In this document: positions 41,992 through 52,959 of the stretch, in pieces | How the letters are laid out: each line of letters opens with the position of its first letter | Numbering within the stretch: the first letter of the stretch is position 1 | DNA from: Rhinolophus ferrumequinum | Taxonomy: Eukaryota; Chordata; Mammalia; Chiroptera; Rhinolophidae | NCBI RefSeq assembly: GCF_004115265.2 | Contig: NC_046292.1 | Location: 10,744,001 to 10,808,000, forward strand | Length of the DNA stretch: 64,000 bases | Direction of reading: 5' to 3' | The notes under the pieces: model-generated | Told to the model about the DNA's origin: nothing | Database searches by the model: none | What the model saw: only the letters and a program-made list of their open reading frames with translations | Made by a program: the position numbers and the translations under genes

Positions 41992-42402
41992 TGTGGGGAC
42001 AGAGCCCCAAAAAGCAGTTTCCAGGCTCTCGGCCTCAAATAGAAAGGTGCTGGCTCAGGTAGTAAATGGCCATCAACTGTGATCAAATGGCCAGCAGCTG
42101 TGGCTAGTTGGCCGTCAGCTGTAACCAGTGAGCCATTGGCCACGAATATAACTGCTGTGGTTACGCTAGCAGAAAAAGGGGGAGCTAGCAAGAAGATGGT
42201 GGCTGAGCCTGCAAGCGGCACAGTGAGGGTTGAGAATTGTGTTGCTCCTGGTTCCTGTGTCTCCAACCCAGCCGCCAGTGAGAGTATAGTGGTGTGACTC
42301 CCCTACCTATGGCTCCGTGGGTGTTCCTTTTTGGCCTCACCATGTCCTGCGTTCTTATGTGGGGAGTGGGACCAGAGACCCCGCCTGACACCCCGCACGG
42401 CA
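41992..42402 (+). mobile_element. Solo LTR of an endogenous retrovirus (fossil)
   Basis: A 411-bp unit begins TGTGGGGACAG and ends CACGGCA, with a perfect 5-bp target duplication (CACAT) at 41987-41991 and 42403-42407. The first third (about 42065-42127) has about three imperfect 21-bp tandem units around 'tggcc-tcagctgt', typical of U3 enhancer repeats. No internal retroviral sequence is attached, so it is a solo LTR left by recombination. The class is not assigned; a 5-bp duplication fits ERVL-like or some class I elements. The matching target duplication and intact ends suggest moderate age. Confidence 0.8.
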
Positions 42403-42572
42403 CACATGTCCTTTGAATCTCACCCACAGAGATCTTCCCTGTTTCACTCCTCCAATCATGTCTTCATTCATCAAATTATTGATCAAATAGGTACCTGCAG
42501 TGTGTTGTTTGCCCAAACAATGGGATACAGTTGAGAGTAATCAGACAAGTCCCAGCTGTCTTGGAAATTAGT

Positions 42573-42797
42573 GTAGGTGCCAGCAAACGATAACCCATAG
42601 GCCAAATTCAGCCCTTGGCCTGTTTTTATGAATAAAGTTTTATTGAAACATATCCATGTTCATTTGTTTACCTATTGTCTATGGATGCTTTGCCTTACAA
42701 TGGCCGAGTTGTATAGTTTCAGCAGAAAGGATATGGCCCTCAAAGACAATAATATTTAGTGTCTGACCCTTTGCAGAAAGGTTGCCAACATCTGGCT
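42573..42797 (-). mobile_element. Non-autonomous hAT (Charlie/MER1-type) element
   Basis: The ends resemble 'gtgccagcaaac' and 'gttgccaacatctgg' (TIR-like GTCGGCAAAC). The interior has 'tgaataaagttttattgaaa', 'tattgtctatggatgcttt' and 'aatatttagtgtctgaccct', as in the widespread Charlie-derived MITE. Confidence 0.75.
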
Positions 42798-43663
42798 TAG
42801 AGTCAGTCAGAGAAGACAGGTATTAACAAATCACTGGAACAAATACATAAATTGACAAATTGTGAGGAATGCTAGGAGGGACATCAGGGGGCAGGAACTA
42901 AGACTTCAGGTGAGAGCGGTCACCATTCTTCTCACCTCCCACCCCTGATACCCTGACCAGGTTAGCGAGGGCAGGACGTGGGCAGCTTAGACAACGTGCT
43001 GGGCCCTCTGCAGGTCAAGCATTGGACTGGAGTGGCCTCCTGGGTTTGTTGATGCCAGGCAGGGGTGAGGGTCCTACTGAAATCTGCAGTGTGGGCCACT
43101 GCCTTCATCTCCTGACCTCACCTGGCCTCACAGTGGGTCACGAGTGCTCCCACGTCCGCCACCTCCCAGTCCCCTGGGAGGTAGGTAGCGCGGGAAGTAC
43201 TGTTCTTTTTACAAATGGGACAACAGAGGCTCATTTTGTTTAATAACTTGGCCAAGCCTGGCTGAGCTGCAGGCAGAGTTCTTAATGTCATGGGAAAGCC
43301 CTGGACTGTATTTAGGACACCGGGGCTCTAGCCCAAGACTTATTCGGGCAAGTCTGTTCCCCTCTGGGCCTCAGTTTATTCATCTGCAACTGAGAAATGG
43401 ACCTGTAAGCTCTTTTCTGGATCTGCCAGCACGCTGGGGCTCGCCCGTTCCTCTCCAGGCCTCAGTTTGTCTCTGTAAAATGGGGAGAGAAATTTGGGGC
43501 CCTCCCACACGCCTGGGCCCGGTCCCAGGCCAGGGAGATCACAGATGGGAAGTTGCTTTGAGCTCGGTGGAAGAAAGGAACTCTATAAACCCAGGGGGTT
43601 ATTAGGGTGATGGGGATTTGGACATGGGGTGATGGTCAGAAGGCACCAGGGCAGCGTGTGATC

Positions 43664-43682
43664 TGACCAGCAGAGGGCACTG
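43664..43682 (+). promoter_or_regulatory. CTCF-like motif
   Basis: TGACCAGCAGAGGGCACTG matches the CTCF core (CCAGCAGRGGGCRCTG) on the plus strand, in the same orientation as the motif 2.9 kb upstream. Confidence 0.5.
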
Positions 43683-43969
43683 TGGGAAGCTAAGGCTGAA
43701 TCACTTTGTCCCTCCCACCTTAGGACAGGACCGTGTTCCAAGCCTGTAATGCTGAGTGTGGGGACATGGTCATGAATGAATGGGATCCGAGATACTCTCA
43801 GTCTCGGGGTGGGGTGGGGGTGGGAACTTGGAGAAAACAGGCCTTTACACAGATGAGCGCTATGGTGGAGGCCAGGCAGGGATGATCGCTTGCTGGGGGC
43901 CCATAGAAATCAGGAAAGGAAGTTCCGCCTGAAGCCCAGGTCAGAGATCTGGGCTGAGGAGCCAGAGGG

Positions 43970-44130
43970 TTAACGTGGAGAAGTGAAGCATGCTGGCTGC
44001 CTGGGTTCAAGTCCTGACTTTACCCCCTACAGGCCAGTGATTTCTCCTCTCTGGGCCTCGTGGTCCTCACCTGCAAAATGGGAGTAATAATAGCACCCAC
44101 CTCATGGAGCTGTCGTGAGGATGAAATTAG
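43970..44130 (+). repeat. MIR
   Basis: Forward MIR: 'gggttcaagtcctgacttta', 'ctctctgggcctcgtggtc', then 'caaaatgggagtaataatag'. Confidence 0.9.
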
Positions 44131-46549
44131 CTACTCTTGGGTAACGCTTCCAGAACAAGGCCTGATCCAGGCAAGTTCCTTAAATGTTGCTCTTCTGACC
44201 TGAAGTCAATTGTTTGGACGTTGGTAGCTGAAGCCATGCAATGGTCTGTGCCCATTTCAGGGGAGCATGATGAGAAGAAAGAAGAGAAGGAGAGAGAGGC
44301 ACAGGCTAAGATTTGGGGGAGGGGAGCACAAAATTGGGGGCAGGAGCAGCAGTGAGGTGAGGGAGGGAGTTTGGAGGAGTAAAAAGTAGCAAGGCCGCCA
44401 GTGTAGCCCCAAAACTGAATTCCCTGCTGAGTCACCCCTCCTGGCCCCTCCTCAGCTGTGTGCCCTTGGGCACGTCCCTGGGCCTCTCTGAGCCTCAGAC
44501 TCCTCTCTACAATGGGGAAATCGCTCCTGCATGACAGAGCTTCAAAGTTTACTTAAGATGGCCTAGCTCTGGGAGGTGTTATAAATGAACCCCTCCTGTT
44601 ATAATGCCAAAGCACCATGAGGGGCGGGAGCTGGCTCTGTCCCCGCCATCACCCAGGCCTTTTTTTTTTTAGAAAACCAGCCCAAGAGGAAAACCCCAAA
44701 AACAAACACAGCCCAGCTGGTCTCCACAGCCCTGCCTAGCCCTGCCCAGCCCTGCCCTGCCCACTCCGCCTTCCCAGCCTGAGAAGGAAGCGGGTGGGGT
44801 GGGTGGGGGGAGAGCTCAGCACTCTGGGAAAGTGTTTTTCCCAGCGGAGGTGTGTGGGGGCGAAGGGGGGCAGCAACCTCAGAGGGCCCCCAGGCCTCCC
44901 CTGAGGGTGAGATGTTCCTGTTCCATCAGGTAGGATAGGGGGCATCAGAAGCCCTGGGGAGTGGGTTCGGTTCGACATGCAGGTTCCAGAACCCTGCTGC
45001 CCCCCACCCCAGCCTACCCGGGGTGATTCCCTAGTCTGGTGAAGACCCCACACCTTGGGGTCTGATAGAGGAGGCCCAGAAATTGGGTTTTGAGACCTGC
45101 TGGGAAGGGCAGAAGCCACTTTGGGGAGGGGATGGAGTGGGGTGGGTGGAAGTGGCTCTGGGGCAGGGCCTGTCTGAGAATGGGGGACACTTCTAGCCAT
45201 GGAAATAAGGACGTCAGACGTAGTTGGGGACAAGGGGGGGAGACACAGAGGGATACACATTCTTAGGATTCCGCACGGCACCTCACTGGGTGACGGTCCT
45301 TAAGCACATGGTCTTTTTGGTCCTCGACCAGCCTGGGAAGTATGGATTGTTTTGAAGACCACTGTGCAGCCTAGGAAAGAGTTTCAGAGGCAAGTGCCTG
45401 GATTCCCTGCCCATCTGCCTAAGAGCGTGGGTGGGGCTGAGGGGGTGGGCCGCGCTCTCGTGTCAGCAGGTAGACACGACGAGAGGCAGGAGGCATGGGT
45501 CGGTCACTGGCGCTTTGGCTATGGCTGGTCTTTTTGGGGACCCCGAGCTTCAGAGCAGTCACTGTGACAGTTCGAGGCCCGGCCGGAGGCAAGATGGAGG
45601 TCATGGCTGAGCGGGGGCAGGTCTAGCTTTCTGCTCCTGGAGGGCTGGGAAGGGGGCGGGCATCAGGGGTGTTGCTAGGCCTTGGACACTGAACCCGAGG
45701 AGGGGGAGACATGGCTGCAGGGATAGTAGACACCTCTCCACCCCCCACCCCCCGGGAGCCACAGGGTCCTCTCGCTGGAAGCAGCCCTGGCCCTGGTTCT
45801 CATCTGGAAACCTCTGCACTGCCCTGAGGAAGGCCCTTCCTTCGGAAACACCTGTGCAGACCCTGACCCGTGGCAGAATTAGGCAGAGGGTTTCTGTAGT
45901 AAGTCCTAGGGAAGTGTCACTGTGGAGAGTGTGGCCACTTCCCTTTCCTCACCACTGAGAGGATCCAGTTCATGATCAGGCTCTGAGTCCCAGGCTTTGG
46001 CCTGGAGAGCCTGGTCCAAATTAGGAGATGAATACGAGCTTGTCCGGCCTGAGGATGCTGGTGTGGGAGAAGGAGAGATAGTGGGGAGGCAGGAGCAAAC
46101 CTCTGTCGGACCCTGGGTTCCCAGCCTCAGAAACCCCCTGGCTAGGAGCTTGGCAAGTGATTCTTGGTCCCAAACTGGTTGGCTCCCTCCTAGGCCAGCC
46201 TGCAGTCCATTTCAGCTCTGTTTCTCTCCCCAATACGTCTACTTTCCACCATTATCAGTTCTTCCCTTCACATCTTCCTAACCCTCTCCCCCACTTCTAG
46301 CTGGGGCCAGCAGGCCTGGACCACCTCCGCCCACGTGCCTCTGATCTAATTTGGACCTTCCAACATTTCCTCTCATTTCTCTTCCTTCTGGGAGGAGGAG
46401 GAATAGAATAGGGGGCTGTGGAGTCAGGGAGGGGATGAGGAGATCGCAGAGCTGGAGACAGGAGAAAAGACGCTCTGGGATGTCTGAGAAAAGGGATGTA
46501 GATGGAAGAAACGTCCAAAACTGTAGAGCATTTCTGTGAGTTGATCTGA

Positions 46550-47240
46550 GCCAAACTGAGGACAATCGCTGGGAAGCAAAATCTCAACGGACTGAGAAAA
46601 TGTTCCAGAGAATGGCAGTTTTGCAGCATATTTTACACATTAGAGTCAAAGGAGGAGACATAGGGAGGGTTACACGAAATCCATTGGTGGTAGATTAAGG
46701 GGGCGGGAGAAAGCAAAGCAGGAGAAGTCTCTGGGATTGGATAAAAAGTAAAATGCAGGGACACATCCTTCTTTTACATTGGATGTAAAATGTAAATGTA
46801 CATTTTACATTACATCCTTCTTCTGACATTGGTGGGTACAGGACAGTTAGTAATTAACATTTACAGCACGTAGAGATGGTATGCGGGGGACAAGATAACA
46901 ATGAGGGGTTCTGAGGTCCCGTGCTCTGGTGTGGAGGGTGTGCCCTGAGGGGTCTGGAAAACAAGATGACTCTGACATTTCAAAGGTACATTATCTTAGA
47001 TGCAAAAAGACAACAGACAGGCTCACGTCAGGTAAAGATTGACCTTTGTCAAGGAAGCTACAGGCCTAGGACGTGACCACCTGCTATGACCCACTTTTAG
47101 TTAGGAATTTTTATGTTCAAACCTTCCTGTGTGATTATTTTCCGTCTCTAAGTTTGTAGGGCCTGCCTTGCTGGCCTCCCCTGAGCTTGTCAGGTTTAGT
47201 ATGTGGCCCCTTTTTCATCCACAGGGAGATGCGACTGTGG
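46550..47240. other. Unclassified old interspersed-repeat-like stretch
   Basis: Texture and phrases such as 'gaccacctgctatgaccc', 'gacctttgtcaaggaagcta' and 'ctgagcttgtcaggtttagt' look like a diverged mobile element. I suspect an LTR-retroelement fossil but cannot name a family or find its ends. It includes a local direct repeat with a palindrome (46763-46832). Confidence 0.3.
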
Positions 47241-47329
47241 TCAAGTGAGTTAGCCTGGCTCTGTCCTGACCTTACAGGGTGGCTGTGACGATTTGGGGTG
47301 CTGCACCTGCATGCACTTGGAACTCAAGG

Positions 47330-47460
47330 AAAGTTTGCTGTTATGGTTATTGGAGAGTGCCCTCACCTGACCCGGTCTCACCCCCTCACTTCACGCTGGG
47401 AAAACCAAGGCTCAGAGAGGGCGTGGGCCCTGTCCCGGGTCACACAGCGCTCAGAGACAG
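47330..47460 (-). repeat. MIR fragment
   Basis: Reverse MIR: 'ctgggaaaaccaaggctcag' (agagggcg), then 'ccgggtcacacagcgctc'. Confidence 0.75.
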
Positions 47461-47469
47461 CTGGCGCCT

Positions 47470-49020
47470 CCTGAGGGTGGGTCCCTTGGGGCGGGCTTCA
47501 TTGTGCTCTCCCCAGCAGGAAACCGCTGTGCTCAGCAGCCTGGGCTGCAGGAGAGGAGGAACGAGTTTGGCTACGTGACTGGCAGGCCCTCGGGGCTGAG
47601 CCAGGCCCAGCGCTGAGGAAAACAACCTGCTGGGGGCTGCTTGGGCAGGGCAAGTGGGGTGGGGGCACCAGGGTGGAGACCTACTGCCTAGAGAGGGAGA
47701 ATCGCCTTACACAGGGGTGGTGCTGGGAGGCGGCCTCAGGGCCCTGTACCCCAACACACAGCTGCTGGGGGAGGGGGAGGCACGTGGGGGGCAGCAGGGC
47801 CACATGGCACTCGTGGCACCTACGGGGGATTTGTGCAGGCTGCTTGCCTGCTCATCAGCTCTGATTTACAGGGATTCGGGTGGGCAATGAGGTGGGAGGG
47901 TGGGGGTGAGGGCTGGAACCTGGGCTGGGCCTCTGTGGGGCTGCCCAGCCAGGGGGCTTAGAGCAAGGTGGAGTCTCTCTCTTTGCCTGAGTTCTCCTGG
48001 GGGCTCATGAGGGACCATTTCATCCCTCACCTCTAGATGCAGAGCTGACTCAGGGCCGGGAGGCCAGCTGTGAGGAGAAGACCCAGCAGGCCCCGGTGGC
48101 TCATGGCATGGCTGTCATGGCAGGCAGGTCACTGAATGCCAGACCCAGCAGTCAGGACTTGACAGGAGGCAAAGCAGAGCCATTGAAGTACTTGGCCCAG
48201 TGTGGTAGTCAGATGAGACTACAAGGAAAGGCCAGACTGGAGGGGAGGCCACAGGTTGGACAGCAGCAGGGTAGACTAGAAAAGGAGGGAGGGAGCAAGG
48301 TTTAATGGAGGTTCAGTGGATATGATTGGAAGTGCTGATGCTGGAGCGGCTGCCTGCGTCCTGCCCCTGGTTCCCCCTCCTCCCAGCTCTGTGACACGAG
48401 GCATACCGATGGTGTATTAAATCCCCTGCATCTTTTTCTTTGAACATAAAACAAACATGAGACTGGAGCTGGGTCAGAACAGAGAGCCTCTCTGTGTCTA
48501 TCTCTGGACACCCCAACCCCAAACGCCCTGGCAGAGGATGCCCAGAGCTGGGCAATGGGGCACAAGAAAGCAGAGCACGTGTGCAGGACAGGAAGGCAGA
48601 GCTCTGGCCTGGACAGCAGAAGGGTGGGTTGGCAAGGAAGCAGTTGTCCCTTGGAGCGGGTCCAAGAGTGGCCCGTGAGCTGGGGGTGGCAGCCATTGGG
48701 CAGAACCTCTGTCAAGGGCCTGGATGCCAATCAGTGTCATTAGAGGAGCCAGCTGTGCAGCTGTGACTTAAGGAAATGAAAGCTGTTGCTTAAGGAAATG
48801 AACCTCGGGAAGGAGGCTGGGAAAAAAGAACATCCTGCCTGGATGGCGAGAAATCCCCTTCAATGCGGGCAGCCGCAACCCTGAGCTTCGCGACCGGTCT
48901 CTTTTCCTTCTGCAAGCTGCCCCACACCCAGGCCGCCCTGCCAACTTTGCCTCACTCCTCTGCTCTGAGAGGACAGGGGCCCCCACAGGATGGATATCTC
49001 CCAGCTTACCACATCTCTCC
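47470..49020. other. Intergenic stretch without recognised features
   Basis: Moderately GC-rich unique sequence. The longest frames (for example 48302-48730, minus) show no domain, signal peptide or exon context. Confidence 0.4.
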
Positions 49021-49110
49021 CTTGGACCTCTAGGCCCCAGTTTCCTCATCTATAAAGTGGAGCTGTAATGGTGCTTGCCTCAGAGGGCTGATAGAAAGGA
49101 TACACTAAAC

Positions 49111-49325
49111 CAGGGATGTCCAAACTTTTTTCAACGTTTTTTCACCAAGGCCCATATGCGGTAAAATACACAAACAGCGGGGCCACTCACTCGAGGTGAA
49201 GTACGTATTGCCTCACCTGGTTTATTTAAGTAAACTAACTATATTTTTGGAATTTGCTGCGGGACAATTGACAGTGGATCGTGGGTCGCAGTTGGCCCAC
49301 GCGGGCCGCAGTTTGGACACCCCTG
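49111..49325 (-). mobile_element. Non-autonomous hAT element with 8-bp target duplication
   Basis: A 215-bp element with inverted ends CAGGGATGTCCAAACT and AGTTTGGACACCCCTG. It is flanked by 8-bp duplications CACTAAAC (49103-49110) and CACTAACC (49326-49333), one mismatch. The interior 'gggccgcagtttgg' and 'ggaatttgctgcgggac' is typical of Charlie-like hAT MITEs. It sits inside a MIR whose halves lie on both sides. Confidence 0.88.
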
Positions 49326-49333
49326 CACTAACC

Positions 49334-52144
49334 CATATACAAAGGGCCTGCACATCAGGCTGCTGGTGTGACATGGTGTGGTCTCACAGGGGTCCTAAGA
49401 GGTAGATATACTCTGTCCATAGCACAGAAGAGGAAAACTGAGGCTCAGAGAGGATAAAGGGATTTGCCCATACTGTGCAATTCTAACTCTATGACTCCCA
49501 AGCCTGGGTTCTTTCCACAGTGATGGCTCACTTGGTGTGGAGAGGGGACCCTCTCCTCCATCTCTCCTGGCCTGTCTCCCCACCCCTGAGAGGGGTCAGG
49601 TCAGCAGCCTCATAAGCTGCCTCATAAGCCTCATGCCTCCTTTTCTGACTCCAGCATCCGTCTTTGGGCTACTCTCTTGGGTCTCACATGAATCTTTCCC
49701 ACTTTAGCTATTGCCTGTTTCCTTCCCACTTACCTTGCTGACCAATGGCAGCCACCCTCACTGAGATGTACCCCCAGTCTACTGATTTGGAGAAGAGAAG
49801 TCACCAACCGCTTTCCCAGGGCACTGTCCTTTCTGGCCCAAAGGTATCCTGATTCCACCAGCATCCCTTGCAAGAGGAATGGCAGTTCCTCAGACTCATA
49901 GGGGTTGCTGTGGGCCCCAGAGAGAAATCAGACACAGGGAGAAATCCGACATCTGGTGCTAAGCAAGGGTCCAGAGTCGTCCTTCCGCAGCTATCCCTTT
50001 TAGTGCCCAAATTCAGCCAGAGCACTGAGTGCCGACTGGAACCAAGCAGGAGCCAGCCAGCTTCTCCTGCACACCTGGCCAGGGGAGCAGGCAGTGAAGC
50101 CAAGAGCCAGCTCATGGCTTGGGTATAAACAGCAGCCCAGTGGGAAGTTGGCAGCCACCTTCTCTGCCCTTTCCCCTGCCCCCTCCCCATGAGCCCCACC
50201 CCAGGGAAAAAGGGTGTCCTAACTTGTTGGAGGAGTTTCCATCCCACACCTTTGCCCACTAGGTGGTGGGGGGACTGACTGAAAGGGGCCCACAGAGAAT
50301 CTTTGTCCTCCAGACCTGCCCCCCCACCCCGCTTCTCTCAGCTGGTGCTGGGAAAGTGCCAGGGTTCTTGGAACACAGGCCCCCGTCTCATCCACCCCAT
50401 CCCACCCCAGACACCTTTGCATGTCCCAGGGCCCATGCCAGCAGAGGAGAGTGAGGGCAGTCTGGGAGCTGGATTGTGCCCTGAAGGGGGGCCCCTTTGT
50501 CTCGTGTTCCCACCATCTGAGAGCTGTGTTCCTTGGAAGAAGAACTGCAGCGCCAAGGTTTCCAGGAGGAAGAAAACAAATTTCCATCCAGCACTTAACC
50601 TGATGCCCTGCAATTTACAGATGTCATCTGGGAGATGGGTTTTGCCACCTCACTTTAAAAATGGGGAAACTAAGGCTAGACCAGCAGCCAAATGAGGGAT
50701 TGGACTCTGTCTGTCTTCTTTGCCCTTGTCTCCTCAATGCCTGACATACTGCTCAAATTGTACTTGTGGAGTAGATGTATGAGGTTCAGAGAGGGCAAGT
50801 ACTCTGGCCAAGGTCACACAGTCAGAAAGTCACTCACCCGGGAAATGACCCAGGCCAGTTCAAATCCTAAACCCAGGTTGTTTCTAAGACCGACCCACAA
50901 AGGTAGGGGCAGCACACGTGCACACATGAATGTGCACCCACCCCGCTGTCAGAGCCCAGGCACTTATATGCACTTACACCCACAGCCCTCAGCTGAGAAC
51001 CCCCACCTGCCACAACACTCAAGCCTGTGTAACCACCTCTGGGGGACATAAACTTCTTCCTATGCTAGACTCACACCCTCCTCTGTCACCACCCCCTCCT
51101 CCACGCCTGAAGCAGGCAGGACGGTGCATGCCCTCTTCCACCCCCACAGCCCTGGCACCCTCTCTGCCTCCCTGGGCCCATTAACCACATTGGCACCACC
51201 ACTCTGGAGAAGGCCAGGAAACCACAGAACGTCAGTGCTGGAGGGGCCCCCCCATGTCTGTCCAGGTGGTCAGACTGGGGCCAAGGAACAGGCAGCACCC
51301 AGGCCACAATTGTGGAGCTGGTATCGGGGCAGAGTTGGGGGCTTGGCTGCCTGCAGGGCAATTCCAAGATCTGGGGCCACCTCCCTTGCTGTGTCACGTA
51401 GTTCAGCCCCAAGAACAGCTGAAAATGTAGGTCGGAGGGGCCAGAGCCTCCTCTACTTATGCAGCTCAGAACTGCTTAGGGACCAGTTGGGGTCTTAGAT
51501 GCCTAGGCAGGGGTGCAGGGGACTCACTGTCCAAGGCACAGACTGAACCCTCCTGCTTCCCCACTAATAAAGAACCACAACACAGGGGTGGTCAAGGAGG
51601 CAGGGACCCCTGGAAAGTACAGATCAGCAACCCTGGGAGATAGGCACTGATTTATGTTAGATACCTATATTATTCTGGGGTAATCTGAGTGGCGGAGAGT
51701 TGTGGCACTTGCCCCGGGTCCCCAATCCCTGGCATACAATAGGCATTCCCTAGGGATTTGTTGAGCGAATGAAGTTGCAAGGGGAAAAGTGACTTGCCCA
51801 ATAGCACGAGCAGAGTCAGCATTTGAACCCAGGTCTGACTCTGACGCCTCTTGGCTTCCCTGCCTCAGCTGAGCTTCCTCTGCAGCCTTGGGACTGACCG
51901 ACAAGGCACGGCTGGCGCATGCTGTCACGGGCACCCTGTGCGACGTGGCCAACTTTCCAGGGCTGTTTCCTTTCAAATTGGAAAGAGAAAATCAGCCCTT
52001 CTAGGGAGGTCAGGGTGTGGTCCTGTTAAGCATAAGCAATTTTACAGATCACCAACATCAGACAAGGCCACTCAGTGCCAGGATGGATCAAGACCGAAAA
52101 CAAGACCACTCTGCGATCAAGTCTGAATGCAGAGAAAAAAACGA
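49334..52144. other. Intergenic stretch
   Basis: MIR pieces lie at 49334-49500, 50590-50700, 50760-50880 and 51650-51850, all reverse-oriented ('ggaaactaaggctaga', 'ggtcacacagtcagaaag', 'acttgcccaatagcacgagc'). No gene is recognised. Confidence 0.5.
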
Positions 52145-52452
52145 GCATAGTCTGAACCACAAAAATGACCGCACGACCCTGTGTCCTGGCTAAATGTGTG
52201 ACTGTGTGACGGCTGCTTCTTGGTCAATCACAGCTTTGGCTTCAATTCATTCTTCTTCCCTTTTAGATTAAAATTAAGATATGCAAGCACAGAATTACCC
52301 CCGTTTTGCGATGGCATTCAACCCAGGGCAAAGCTCCACTCCCTGAGCCCTCCCCAAATCACCTGATGGCAGCTAGAATCCCTTCCTAAATCCTTCCTAA
52401 CTTGCGCTCACTGAGATGGGCCGTGTGGTCATTTTTGTGGTTTGGACTATGC
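52145..52452. repeat. Unclassified 308-bp element with 35-bp inverted ends
   Basis: The left arm (52145-52179) and right arm (52418-52452) are inverted copies, 31 of 35 identical, centred on AACCACAAAAATGACC. The 238-bp centre has no coding capacity and matches nothing I know. No clear target duplication is seen. It could be an old non-autonomous DNA transposon or a transcribed hairpin. Confidence 0.75.
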
Positions 52453-52829
52453 TTGCTCGAGGTGTGTGTCCCCCCTCCTTGCAGCCATGAACCCCACTTT
52501 GTCCAGGTGTGTGTCTGGTGGTCTTTGGAAGGCACTGACAAAGGCTTAGGACAACTGAACAAAGCGTGCCTTTTTTGTTGATGCCCCTGGAGCCACAGGC
52601 CAGGAAAGTGTCAGCTCTGATGAAGCATGACGTGGTAGGAGAGGAGTCCGTGATCTCGCTCTGTTCCCAGGGGCCAGCATTTCAGGCTCTTGGGCTGGAG
52701 AATGGTTAACTCCTTGGTTAACTCCTATAGCACCTGCCGGCTTCCTCTACCGCAGCCCAAATGTGATCCTTGAACCCCAGCACCTTGGCTAGGCATCAGG
52801 CATATGCGTGGAAAGGACTGGAAAAGGGA

Positions 52830-52950
52830 ATGAGTACTAGGCCAGAAGCCAGGAGGTCTGGGTTCAGGTCTTACACCTGCCTCTCATTTGCTAGTGACCT
52901 GAGCCTCAGTTTTTCCATCTGGGCAATAGGGTGAGTGGGACTGACTGGAA
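52830..52950 (+). repeat. MIR fragment
   Basis: Forward MIR: 'gtctgggttcaggtcttac', 'gctagtgacctgagcctcag', then 'tttttccatctgggcaatag'. Confidence 0.75.
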
Positions 52951-52959
52951 TAAATGATC

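Larger units (their letters stand above)
43000..46540. other. Intergenic stretch
   Basis: No gene is recognised. It holds MIR pieces (43190-43290 reverse, 43300-43420 forward, 43970-44130, 44440-44530) and a T-run at 44661-44670. GC-rich sequence at 44700-45650 includes a short hydrophobic-leader open frame at 45495-45626 (see findings). Confidence 0.45.
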
